Below, piece after piece: positions 8,569-15,894 of a stretch of DNA of 64,000 bases. Below the pieces are notes generated by a model. That model had not been told where the DNA came from, made no database searches, and saw nothing but the letters and a program-made list of their open reading frames with translations. Position 1 is the stretch's first letter; each line of letters opens with the position of its first letter. The DNA lies in contig NZ_JADQDQ010000008.1 in NCBI RefSeq assembly GCF_015694725.1, positions 1 to 64,000 of the forward strand, read 5' to 3'. A program made the position numbers and the translations under genes. Source of the DNA: Hymenobacter jeongseonensis. GTDB taxonomy: Bacteria > Bacteroidota > Bacteroidia > Cytophagales > Hymenobacteraceae.

Positions 8569-10839
8569 TCACTTCACTACCTCCAGCCAGCCCCGGTATT
8601 TTCGGCCGTCGTTGTAGGTCACGAAGTAGTAGTACATCCCTGCGCTGTCCTGCCCGGCAGCCCACCGGAAATTGCGGTCCGACGAGCTGAATACCTGCTG
8701 GCCCCAGCGTGTGAAAATCCGAACGTTGGCAAACTGCATGTCGCAGAAATTGGGCGGCAAATCCGGCAGTCGGAACTCGTCGTTCTGGCCATCGCGGTTG
8801 GGCGTAATCACATTGTACAGCGTTACTCCCAACGAATCCGGATTGGTTACCTGCAGGCGGATACGCTGTACTTGCGGCAGCGGCTTGCACGTGGCGTCAA
8901 TAAGTTGGAAGGTAACCGTAAGGTTGCGGTGCAGGTTGGCCGCGGCGCAGCTCACATCCCAGCGGAAGGTACCGTTGGCGGCGCCCGTGCCGTTCTGGGC
9001 TTCGAAGCGCATCCCGGCCAGCGCCAGGTCAAAGCCTTCCTTGCCATTCTCTGAGCTACCCGTAGCAGTCAGGGTGAGGCCGTCGCGGTCAAGGTCAACT
9101 CCTCGAAAAGTTGCGGTGTACACCTGCCCAAGTGGTAATTCGATTACTGGAATCTGTTCGGATTGCGCCACGGGCAGGGTAGAAGTGAGCGTTGGCGGCC
9201 GGTTGGTGTAGCTCACCACCACGGGCACGGTGATGACGGTAGCCTGACGGACATCGCAGGGTGAGGTGGCGGCCGTAAACTGGAAATTCAGCACCGAATC
9301 GGCCCCAACGGCCCGACAATCGACCCGCCAAGTGAAGCGGCCCCGCTGTTGCGTGCCCACCGTGCCCTGCGACAGCGCCGCCCCAATGTCGGTGGGATTG
9401 AAGCCCTGGCCAGTCATTTCCAATTGGATAGCGTCGCGGTCAGCGTCGGTGCCGATAACATCGAAGGCCAGTAAATCGCCAACTTGCACCCGGAGCGGCC
9501 GGGTTGGGCTGGCGGTTGTGACGATGGTGGGGCGCGAATTTGCCGGGGGCACCGCCATAAAAGCAACCCGCACCGTGTCGCGTTTGGGCTGGCTGCAGCC
9601 ATCATCGGCCACCACCACGTCCAGATAAAACACGCGACCTTGCGTATCGATGCACTCCGGAAAGCACATCGTGGTGGTGAGGGTGTCGGGCGCGCCGGGG
9701 GTACGAACCGCGCCGCTGCTGGCGGTGGTGAAATTGGGCAGCAGCCCCGAGAAGTTCACTGGGCTCAGCGACAAGCTCAGCCGCGAACTGGGGTCGGGGT
9801 CGGTGAAGCGCAGGCGCACGCACCGGTTGCCCCCCGATACCAAGCGCAGGGTGTCGCGCCCGGGCCGGTACGGCACACGGCCGGTGGGGGCGGGCAGCAG
9901 CACGAGGCTGGGCGTTGCATTCGGGGCGCAGTCGAGCACTTTCAACTGAAAGTCGCGGCGCGTCTCGCCAATTTTCTCGCCCCGCCGATACTCCGTGCAG
10001 CGCACCCCAAACGCAAACAAACCGGTGTCGAGGGGCTGCACGGTAAGGCGTCCTTTTAGTGCATCGATGGCGAGGGTGGGTTTGCCCGGAATTTGGTTGG
10101 CGGTGCCGAGGCCCGCAATCCACTGAATGAGGTCGTAGGGCGCGGCGCTGGCCGTGGCCGGCTTGGGCGTCACGGCGTTGGCGTTGCCGTTTAAGGGCGT
10201 CACCAGGTCGTAGGTCAAGGAGTCGCCATCGGCATCCCGGCCACTGAAATCGTAGTAAAACAGTTCGTTGCGGCAGGCGTATTCGGCCAGTGCCGGAAAA
10301 AGGCTCGGGGTTGAATCGAGAAAAGGCTGGCCACGCCGCACCACCGCCGGAAACTCCAGGTAAAAGGCCTGAGCCGCCTTGTCAGGCTCCACAATGTTGC
10401 TGATGTCCTCGTTGCGACAGCACCGCTCCACGGCCACGTAGTAGCCCTGGGCGTTGGCGTAGGTATTGGCAGCCAGGGTAATGGCCCGGCTGTAAACCAT
10501 TTTGCGGGTGCTGAGCGAAGGCGTGGCACAAGCAGGGTTCGCGTAATCGACGAAGGTGTTGGACGTGAGCGGCAGCACCACGTTGGCCATGCGCCGGTTG
10601 CTACCTTTCTCAAAGATGCTGGCCGTCAGTTCCGCATCCAGCGCACTGGAGCTGCCGTGCACGGCATCGAAGTACAGGTTTAGCAGCAGCGTGTAGGAAT
10701 CCCCGCTGTTGTGCACCAGTTCCATTTCGCCGCCCACAATGTGCGTGGCTTTCGCCGGGGCTGCCACCATCAGCCAACTGCCCAACCACAGCAAAACGGC
10801 TGACCAGCCGGGGCCGGGCATCATGAGGCGAAAAGGCAT
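8569..10839 (-). CDS. Secreted protein with gliding-motility (CHU_C) C-terminal domain, T9SS type B cargo
   Basis: 756 residues from the ATG at 10839; the upstream in-frame TTG is less likely. A signal peptide ends near AAPAKA, followed by HIVGGEMELVH, the usual opening of this large Bacteroidota family. Repeated beta-sandwich segments follow, with Asp-rich phrases such as GRDADGDSLTYDL and GTDADRDAIQLEM that resemble cadherin-like calcium loops. The C-terminal 85 residues (NVITPNRDGQNDEF, FTRWGQQVF, GMYYYFVTY, GWLEVVK) are the CHU_C domain that targets T9SS export. It is probably a large surface adhesin or structural protein. It diverges from the M1 peptidase gene. Confidence 0.85.
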   Translation of the reverse strand: MPFRLMMPGPGWSAVLLWLGSWLMVAAPAKATHIVGGEMELVHNSGDSYTLLLNLYFDAVHGSSSALDAELTASIFEKGSNRRMANVVLPLTSNTFVDYANPACATPSLSTRKMVYSRAITLAANTYANAQGYYVAVERCCRNEDISNIVEPDKAAQAFYLEFPAVVRRGQPFLDSTPSLFPALAEYACRNELFYYDFSGRDADGDSLTYDLVTPLNGNANAVTPKPATASAAPYDLIQWIAGLGTANQIPGKPTLAIDALKGRLTVQPLDTGLFAFGVRCTEYRRGEKIGETRRDFQLKVLDCAPNATPSLVLLPAPTGRVPYRPGRDTLRLVSGGNRCVRLRFTDPDPSSRLSLSLSPVNFSGLLPNFTTASSGAVRTPGAPDTLTTTMCFPECIDTQGRVFYLDVVVADDGCSQPKRDTVRVAFMAVPPANSRPTIVTTASPTRPLRVQVGDLLAFDVIGTDADRDAIQLEMTGQGFNPTDIGAALSQGTVGTQQRGRFTWRVDCRAVGADSVLNFQFTAATSPCDVRQATVITVPVVVSYTNRPPTLTSTLPVAQSEQIPVIELPLGQVYTATFRGVDLDRDGLTLTATGSSENGKEGFDLALAGMRFEAQNGTGAANGTFRWDVSCAAANLHRNLTVTFQLIDATCKPLPQVQRIRLQVTNPDSLGVTLYNVITPNRDGQNDEFRLPDLPPNFCDMQFANVRIFTRWGQQVFSSSDRNFRWAAGQDSAGMYYYFVTYNDGRKYRGWLEVVK

Positions 10840-10977
10840 TGGATAGACCAAGAAGTGTATTAAACCCGGAACCAGCCGAAATATACGGTGGCAAAAACCA
10901 ACTTCTGGCCGTTCCTTCGCGTTTGCGAGGCGGCGCTAGGGCTCAGGCTGAACGGGTGGATTTGGTCGGCGCCGCGC

Positions 10978-10985
10978 TACCTTCG
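10978..10985 (+). promoter_or_regulatory. Promoter-like motif TACCTTCG before the M1 peptidase
   Basis: TACCTTCG resembles the TAnnTTTG core and is found again before lepA. It lies 63 bases ahead of the ATG at 11049. A TTTG at 10961 is nearer than the usual spacing, so this is only a candidate. Confidence 0.28.
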
Positions 10986-11048
10986 GGAGGCCGCTTTTCG
11001 TTCGCCAACTCCTGCCAAAGTCAATTCCTGCCCACTTCCATTCACTGT

Positions 11049-13130
11049 ATGCGAACTCTACTTTATACCCTCTTGGCCAGTGGCCTTTTCGCAGCACCGC
11101 TTCAACTGAAAGCCCAGCAGCCGCGACAGGTTGCGCCCCCTCGTGCCCTTAGCCAGGCCGATTTAGATGGCGGACGGCTTTGCGCCGCCGCCCACGTGCA
11201 GGCCGCCCAGCGGCCGGCTACGTCTTCGGTTTCGCACCGGACCAAAATGGAGCGCTACGACGTGAAGTACTACAAGCTGGATTTGGCCCTGGAAAACACT
11301 TCCTTGAACGTGGCCGGGTCGGTGTGGATGCGCATACGGGTAGGCAGTCAGCCACTCGATTCCTTGGCCTTTGAGCTCTACCAAGCGCCGGCTACCTCGA
11401 TGCCGGGCACGGCCACCCTGCTCATCGATTCGGTGGTGGTGAACGGCCGGCGCTCGCCCGGCATCCTGCGCAAAGGGCCCGATGCTACGGCTAAACTGGC
11501 CCAGCCCGCCGCCGCCAATACCCTGGCCGATGCCCGGATTTATTACCACGGCACGGCGCCGAGCGGCAACTCCGCGGCCATCGGCAACGGCCTGAGCAAC
11601 CGCAATACGGTGCATATGGACACCAATAATGGGTCGCCAACCTTTCCTTTTAATGTGACTTGGTCGCTGTCGGAGCCGTTTTCAGCGCACGAATGGTTTC
11701 CCTGCAAGCAGGTGCTCACCGATAAGGCCGATTCATCGGACGTTTGGGTTACGACTTCGCTGCCTAATAAAGTTGGGTCCAACGGCGTACTGGTACGCAC
11801 CGTGCCACTGCCGGCCAACAAGGTGCGCTACGAGTGGAAATCCCGTCATCCCATTGCGTATTACCTGATATCGGTGGCAGTAGCGCCCTACATCGAGTAC
11901 GTGACTTACGCCAATCCCGTGGGTGGCCCGCGCGTTCCCATCGTCAACTACGTATATAACCAGAACTACCTCAACTACTGGAAAAGCTGGATTGACCTCA
12001 CGCCCGGCTTCCTCGAAAACTTCTCCGCCCTGGTCGGGCTCTATCCGTTTGCCAACGAGAAATACGGCCACGCCGCAGCGCCTTTGTATGGCGGCATGGA
12101 GCACCAAACCATGACCACGCAGGACGGCTTTGCCTTAACCATCACGGCGCACGAACTCTTTCACCAGTGGTTCGGCGACAATGTGACCTGCGCCACCTGG
12201 GAGGACATCTGGCTGAATGAAAGCTTTGCTTCCTATGGCGAATACCTGTCGCTCCAAGCCTTCGATACGCCCGCCAGTGCCCGCAACTGGATGAACAGCG
12301 CGCACAACCTTGCCTTCCAGAATTCCGGCAGTGTGTACGTGCCCGACACGACCCGCGTGGGCCGTATTTTCGACTATTACCTGACCTATAAGAAGGGGGC
12401 TGGCGTGGTGCACATGCTGCGCTATCTGCTCAACGACGATACAAAGTTTTTCCGAGCCCTGCGCACGTACCAAACCCAGTTTAGCGGCTCCACGGCCCGC
12501 ACCGCCGATATGCAGCGCATTTTTGAAGCCGAGGCCGGCCGGCCCTTGGGATACTTCTTCGAGCAGTGGTTCCGGGGGCAAGGCTACCCCACGTTTACCG
12601 GCCGGTGGAACCAAGGCGGCAGCAATTTCGTGCTGCGTGTGGTCGAAACGGTATCCGTGCCATCCGTTACGCCGTTTTTCAAAACCGACGTCGATTACCG
12701 GCTGACATTTACCAACGGCACGACGCAGACCGTGCGCCTGCGCCAAATGCAAGCGTCAGAAACCTTCCAACTCACTGTGAATGGTACGGTGGCAAGCGTG
12801 GCCGTCGACCCCGACCAGTGGCTGCTGGACCGTGCCACTACCGCCCCGGTGCGCGACAATACACTGCTGGCTACCCGGGCCGGCGCCGGCCTTTCGGCCC
12901 TCACGCTTTATCCCAATCCCTGCCGCGAACAATTGCAGCTGGCGGCCCTGCCTGCCGCTCGCGTCACTGCCGAAGCCTCCGATATAACCGGCCGGGTGGT
13001 GCTGCGTCAGACCTTGCTGGCTACTCGGCCGCAACTTGATACCCGAAAACTCGCTTCGGGAATGTACCACTTGCGGCTGCTGGGTGGCAGCGGAGAGCTA
13101 CTGGGACAAGGACGCTTTATTCGGGAATAA
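11049..13130 (+). CDS. M1 family aminopeptidase with T9SS type A sorting domain
   Basis: 693 residues from the ATG at 11049, which starts a signal peptide ending LKAQ; the 70-residue upstream extension overlaps the divergent gene's start and lacks a signal. The zinc site is complete: His368-Glu369-x-x-His372 with Glu391 in WLNESFA. GGMEHQTMT matches the substrate-binding GAMEN-type loop. Residues about 620-693 form a T9SS type A domain (LYPNPC, DITGRVVL, ASGMYHLRLL). It should be an extracellular or surface aminopeptidase feeding peptide uptake. A strong hairpin terminator follows. Confidence 0.92.
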   Translation: MRTLLYTLLASGLFAAPLQLKAQQPRQVAPPRALSQADLDGGRLCAAAHVQAAQRPATSSVSHRTKMERYDVKYYKLDLALENTSLNVAGSVWMRIRVGSQPLDSLAFELYQAPATSMPGTATLLIDSVVVNGRRSPGILRKGPDATAKLAQPAAANTLADARIYYHGTAPSGNSAAIGNGLSNRNTVHMDTNNGSPTFPFNVTWSLSEPFSAHEWFPCKQVLTDKADSSDVWVTTSLPNKVGSNGVLVRTVPLPANKVRYEWKSRHPIAYYLISVAVAPYIEYVTYANPVGGPRVPIVNYVYNQNYLNYWKSWIDLTPGFLENFSALVGLYPFANEKYGHAAAPLYGGMEHQTMTTQDGFALTITAHELFHQWFGDNVTCATWEDIWLNESFASYGEYLSLQAFDTPASARNWMNSAHNLAFQNSGSVYVPDTTRVGRIFDYYLTYKKGAGVVHMLRYLLNDDTKFFRALRTYQTQFSGSTARTADMQRIFEAEAGRPLGYFFEQWFRGQGYPTFTGRWNQGGSNFVLRVVETVSVPSVTPFFKTDVDYRLTFTNGTTQTVRLRQMQASETFQLTVNGTVASVAVDPDQWLLDRATTAPVRDNTLLATRAGAGLSALTLYPNPCREQLQLAALPAARVTAEASDITGRVVLRQTLLATRPQLDTRKLASGMYHLRLLGGSGELLGQGRFIRE

Positions 13131-13134
13131 CACT

Positions 13135-13190
13135 CATTTTGACATAAAAAAGCCGTTCCTGCTCGGGAACGGCTTTTTTGTGTCAAAATG
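13135..13190. terminator. Bidirectional hairpin terminator, 25-base arms
   Basis: Two 25-base arms (one mismatch) enclose a 6-base loop, with A-runs and T-runs flanking a GCCGTTCC/GGAACGGC core. It separates the convergent M1 peptidase and the gene at 13205 and should stop transcription from both sides. Confidence 0.88.
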
Positions 13191-13204
13191 GAGCTGAAAG
13201 TGCC

Positions 13205-13840
13205 TTAAAACACGTCGTGGTACTCGGTGATTTTTGCCTCAATGGCGGCATCAGCTGCCGGAGCATCAAGTAACGCCTTGAGCAAGTCGTCGAGCGAGCG
13301 AGCGGGCGTAAAGCCCGGTTGGAGCACGGCGTTGCTGGTAAGGCGAATAAACAGTGGCTGGCGGTTCATGGCGACCAAGTCGATGGTTACTAACCCGAAT
13401 TGTTGGTTGCAGTTGCCCGTTTGGGGGCAGTCGGTGGGGTTGGGCTTGAAAAGCTGCTTAAGAGTGGTTTCGGTATGGTGCTCGTGGTGCTGGCGGCACT
13501 GGTCGGCGCAGGCCCGGTGGTAGCCCAGCGCCGTGAGCCGCTCGCCCAGGTGCTCAAAAAAATGCCGAAAATTGCCCGGGCCGATGCTGGGTTCATATAG
13601 CAAAAGCACTCCTTTGCAGCCGCTTTCCTGTAGCAACTGTACCTGAAAGCCGCGGCTGCCCGCCGCACCGCCCTTGCGCAGGTGGTAAGCCTTGAAATAA
13701 GGCCCCAGCCAATTCAGGTACACCCGCTGCTCGACCCAACGCGCATGCCGCTGCACTTGGGCTGGCGACAACGCCACGGCATGCCAAGCTGCCGGAGTGC
13801 CCGCTTTGGAGCGAAAAAGGTTGTGAATGAAATCGAGCAA
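13205..13840 (-). CDS. Conserved-looking hypothetical cytoplasmic protein
   Basis: About 211 residues if it starts at the TTG at 13840 (LLDFIHNLFRSKAG), which gives a clean amphipathic N-terminus. The frame stays open to 13945 from another TTG, but that extension is Ser/Cys-rich and unlikely. No signal peptide or membrane span. The centre holds several His and Cys residues (CADQCRQHHEHHTET, TDCPQTGNCNQQ) that could bind metal. The C-terminus has a Leu/Ala-rich helix (SLDDLLKALLDAPAAD). No family was recognised. It is convergent with the M1 peptidase. Confidence 0.6.
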   Translation of the reverse strand: MLDFIHNLFRSKAGTPAAWHAVALSPAQVQRHARWVEQRVYLNWLGPYFKAYHLRKGGAAGSRGFQVQLLQESGCKGVLLLYEPSIGPGNFRHFFEHLGERLTALGYHRACADQCRQHHEHHTETTLKQLFKPNPTDCPQTGNCNQQFGLVTIDLVAMNRQPLFIRLTSNAVLQPGFTPARSLDDLLKALLDAPAADAAIEAKITEYHDVF

Positions 13841-13967
13841 AACGCGGGAGTTAATGGATTCGAAACATGCGCTTGTGCAAATAGTTTCTGAGCACAAGGC
13901 GGGCGATGTCGCCAGCAGAGCAGGAAATGGAGGGGATGAAGGCAATTCCCAAACTCCTATTTACAGT

Positions 13968-14006
13968 TTAGCCAGGCCGGTTTCTGTAAGAAACCAACCT
14001 GGCTAA
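13968..14006 (-). terminator. Hairpin downstream of the DUF2147 gene
   Basis: Arms of 17 bases around TTAGCCAGG / CCTGGCTAA with two mismatches and a short loop. It lies just past the stop of the DUF2147 gene on its strand. The T-tract is poor, so termination strength is uncertain. Confidence 0.45.
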
Positions 14007-14031
14007 GTTGTGTGGAGCAGCTGCTAAAGGC

Positions 14032-14472
14032 TTATTTAACGCGGGTCCAGACCTGCGACTTGCCGATGAGCGAGAAGCCAATATATCCTTTCACTTCCAT
14101 GGTGTTGGCGTTTTCCATTTTCATGTAGCAGGAATACGATTTGCCGCTTTCGGGGTCGTAGATTTTGCCATCGTCCCACTTGTTATCGTCGTCGTATTCA
14201 AATCCTTCCATGAAGACCATGCCCAGCCGGGGGCGGCTGCGGAGCTTCGGATTGGGGTTCTGCGTATCGGTTTTGGGCTTGCCCGTGGCGGGGTCGTTGG
14301 GAACGGTCAGGCTCACAATCTTGCCGCATAGCTTATTGCCGCATTTGTAAATTTCAAACGTAGCCTTTTTTTCCGAATTGGTCCAGATACCGAGCGGCGA
14401 CATCGATTGCGCCGAAGCAAAGCTGGCTACTCCTAATACGAGAGCAACGAGTAAGAGCAGTGTTTTTTTCAT
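14032..14472 (-). CDS. Secreted DUF2147 domain protein
   Basis: 146 residues. Signal peptide MKKTLLLLVALVLGVASFASA. The mature part has the DUF2147 pattern: GIWTNSEKKATFEIYKCGNKLCGKIVSL, then GMVFMEGFEYDDDNKWDDGKIYDPESGKSYSCYMKM and a closing GYIGFSLIGKSQVW. These are small periplasmic beta-barrel-like proteins whose function is not established. Two Cys in the KCGNKLCGK segment are typical of the family. It is monocistronic, with a promoter-like TACCTTTT upstream and a hairpin downstream. Confidence 0.88.
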   Translation of the reverse strand: MKKTLLLLVALVLGVASFASAQSMSPLGIWTNSEKKATFEIYKCGNKLCGKIVSLTVPNDPATGKPKTDTQNPNPKLRSRPRLGMVFMEGFEYDDDNKWDDGKIYDPESGKSYSCYMKMENANTMEVKGYIGFSLIGKSQVWTRVK

Positions 14473-14502
14473 TTTAGAACGTTGTGGGTGTGGGTTTGTG
14501 GG

Positions 14503-14510
14503 AAAAGGTA
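14503..14510 (-). promoter_or_regulatory. -7 promoter-like motif TACCTTTT for DUF2147
   Basis: On the minus strand, TACCTTTT sits 31 bases ahead of the DUF2147 ATG, one base off TAnnTTTG. No clear TTG element was found at the right distance. Confidence 0.3.
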
Positions 14511-14688
14511 AGATAAAATTTCCGGAGCATCCGCCGGAAGCGCTTACTGCCCATAAGGCAAGTTTACGGCCAACTTCTAAGTTTTAAGCAAACCACCAAA
14601 AAATCACAGCCAAATCAAAAAAAATAGCGTTGAAAATCAGCCAACAAACGATATCAAGGCATGATTTACTACAAAATGGGGGCGCAAA

Positions 14689-14719
14689 TTTTGAACCTTA
14701 AGGATGGCTATTAACTTTA
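14689..14719 (+). promoter_or_regulatory. Promoter candidate, TTTTG-N18-TAACTTTA
   Basis: TTTTG at 14689-14693 and TAACTTTA at 14712-14719 fit the Bacteroidota arrangement with one mismatch. Transcription would start near 14725 and run into DNA with no recognised gene. Confidence 0.4.
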
Positions 14720-14723
14720 CCGC

Positions 14724-14960
14724 TCAGTAGTGAGTGCTACGGCCCCTCCCAAGCAGCCCTAAGGTGCTGGGCCGCGCGAGCGGGGTTATGTCGAACGTAA
14801 AGAAAGGAGGTACAAAATGTCTAGTAGTCCCAAACAAATCCTGCCCAGCCTGTCGAATGTCGTACGCTTCACCGCAGTACGCGCCTAACAACAGCTTCGT
14901 GGGGTAGCTCCTAAGGCTTCCCACATTCGGCCAGGTCTTACTCTCAGTAGTGGACGCCGG
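14724..14960 (+). ncRNA. Candidate structured small RNA or leader with short ORF
   Basis: Downstream of the promoter candidate lie several foldable elements. One hairpin has CGGCCC (14740) pairing GGGCCG (14769), with inner AGCA/TGCT. Another is CGTAC-GC / GC-GTACG around 14860-14880. A third is GTGGG/CCCAC near 14900-14922. A 23-codon ORF at 14817-14888 is preceded by an excellent Shine-Dalgarno sequence (AAAGGAGGT, 14803-14811), rare in this lineage. It could be a small RNA, a small peptide gene, or degraded DNA. No known RNA family was recognised. Confidence 0.25.
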
Positions 14961-15116
14961 AACTGTACCCCAGTTTCGCCGCTCGGTAAGATTTGAAGGA
15001 TTAGATGCCCGGTTTGCCCAGTCGCCCTTCAGTGGGACGGCAGAGGCAGGCCGGGCATCGCTTCGTTACAGGGATTTTGAAATTGCGTTTGGAAAAGTAG
15101 CCGCTGTCTCACCCCG

Positions 15117-15761
15117 CTACCGAGTGGTTTGCTTGCTCGGGATGGAACGGGCGTCGGTGGCCTTCCCCGGCAACACCACCCGCCGTACCTGCATAAAGCG
15201 CCGTTCGTAGTCGGTGCCTTCTACCTGGCTCACTTTCACCCCCGATTCGCGGCGGGCCGAAGAAGAGTGAACAAACCGAATGGGGCCGCCGGGTTTGGCT
15301 AAGATGATGATGCCGGCATGGCCGGGGGTAGTAGAGGTTGTGGCCGTGCCGGTGAACACAACGAGGTCGCCGGGCCGGGCGTCGGCGCGGGGCACGGGCT
15401 GGCCGGCGTCGATGAGCAGCGCGGTGGAATGCGGCACCGGAATACCAAAGCGGCTGTACACAAACTGCACGAAGCCCGAGCAATCAAACCCGGTCTCGGG
15501 CGTGGTGCCGGCGTATAAGTAGGGAGTGCCCAGCTGCTGCAGCGCGTACCGCACGATGCTATCGCGGCGGCCTGCCTCGCCCACCAGCAGCTCGGCGTGC
15601 CGAGGCGTGGTGAGCACCGCCATGCGCGGAGTTCCGCTGCTCAACTCCTCCCGCGGGGTCGCTGCCAGTTCCTTCGGCTGAGGTGAGGAAGAGTTCAGGC
15701 GCGGCAACACCGCGAGCATGCCCACCACCAGTCCTACGAAAATTAGCCAGAGGAAACGCAT
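15117..15761 (-). CDS. NlpC/P60 family C40 cysteine peptidase
   Basis: 214 residues. An N-terminal hydrophobic segment (about 3-20) acts as signal or anchor, followed by a low-complexity stretch. The C40 domain begins near residue 65. The catalytic triad is visible as Cys94 in FDCSGF, His148 in PGHAGI and His165 in FVHSSS. Such enzymes cut the D-Glu-diamino acid bond of peptidoglycan stem peptides. Length and motif spacing match small single-domain members. It is transcribed away from the M61 peptidase gene. Confidence 0.9.
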   Translation of the reverse strand: MRFLWLIFVGLVVGMLAVLPRLNSSSPQPKELAATPREELSSGTPRMAVLTTPRHAELLVGEAGRRDSIVRYALQQLGTPYLYAGTTPETGFDCSGFVQFVYSRFGIPVPHSTALLIDAGQPVPRADARPGDLVVFTGTATTSTTPGHAGIIILAKPGGPIRFVHSSSARRESGVKVSQVEGTDYERRFMQVRRVVLPGKATDARSIPSKQTTR

Positions 15762-15837
15762 TTGATAAGGAATGGAAAAGTAAGCTGGTGCGTCCTATAC
15801 GTCACCACCGCTCCTAACGGCTCAGGTAGTCGCTAGG

Positions 15838-15865
15838 TTGGAGGCAGCTTAACGGACTTACTTTG
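15838..15865 (+). promoter_or_regulatory. Promoter candidate, TTG-N17-TTACTTTG
   Basis: TTG at 15838-15840 and TTACTTTG at 15858-15865 lie 30 bases ahead of the M61 peptidase ATG at 15895, one base off the core consensus with slightly short spacing. Confidence 0.33.
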
Positions 15866-15894
15866 TGCCCTTAACAAAACTTACAACATTGCTA

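Larger units (their letters stand above)
14473..15116. other. Unexplained 640-base non-coding stretch
   Basis: No convincing protein gene: the two longer frames (66 and 86 codons) have no family features. The first 170 bases are AT-rich leader of the DUF2147 gene. From about 14689 there is a plus-strand promoter-like pair, strong hairpins and a 10-base direct repeat, CTCAGTAGTG, at 14723 and 14943. No match by eye to tmRNA, RNase P, SRP or 6S RNA signatures. See the ncRNA candidate and the findings. Confidence 0.5.

Noticed and set aside
14790..14830. Match to the 3' end of 16S rRNA (ACCTCCTTTCT on the minus strand)
   Set aside because: Only the anti-Shine-Dalgarno stretch matches; the upstream 16S sequence is absent, so it is simply a strong ribosome binding site on the plus strand.
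14724..14960. Possible tmRNA, RNase P RNA, SRP RNA or integron attC site
   Set aside because: No T-loop sequence, no GAGGAAAGTCC-type RNase P core, no SRP GGAA-loop. GCCTAAC occurs but no matching GTTAGGC partner was found, so no known RNA or attC could be supported.
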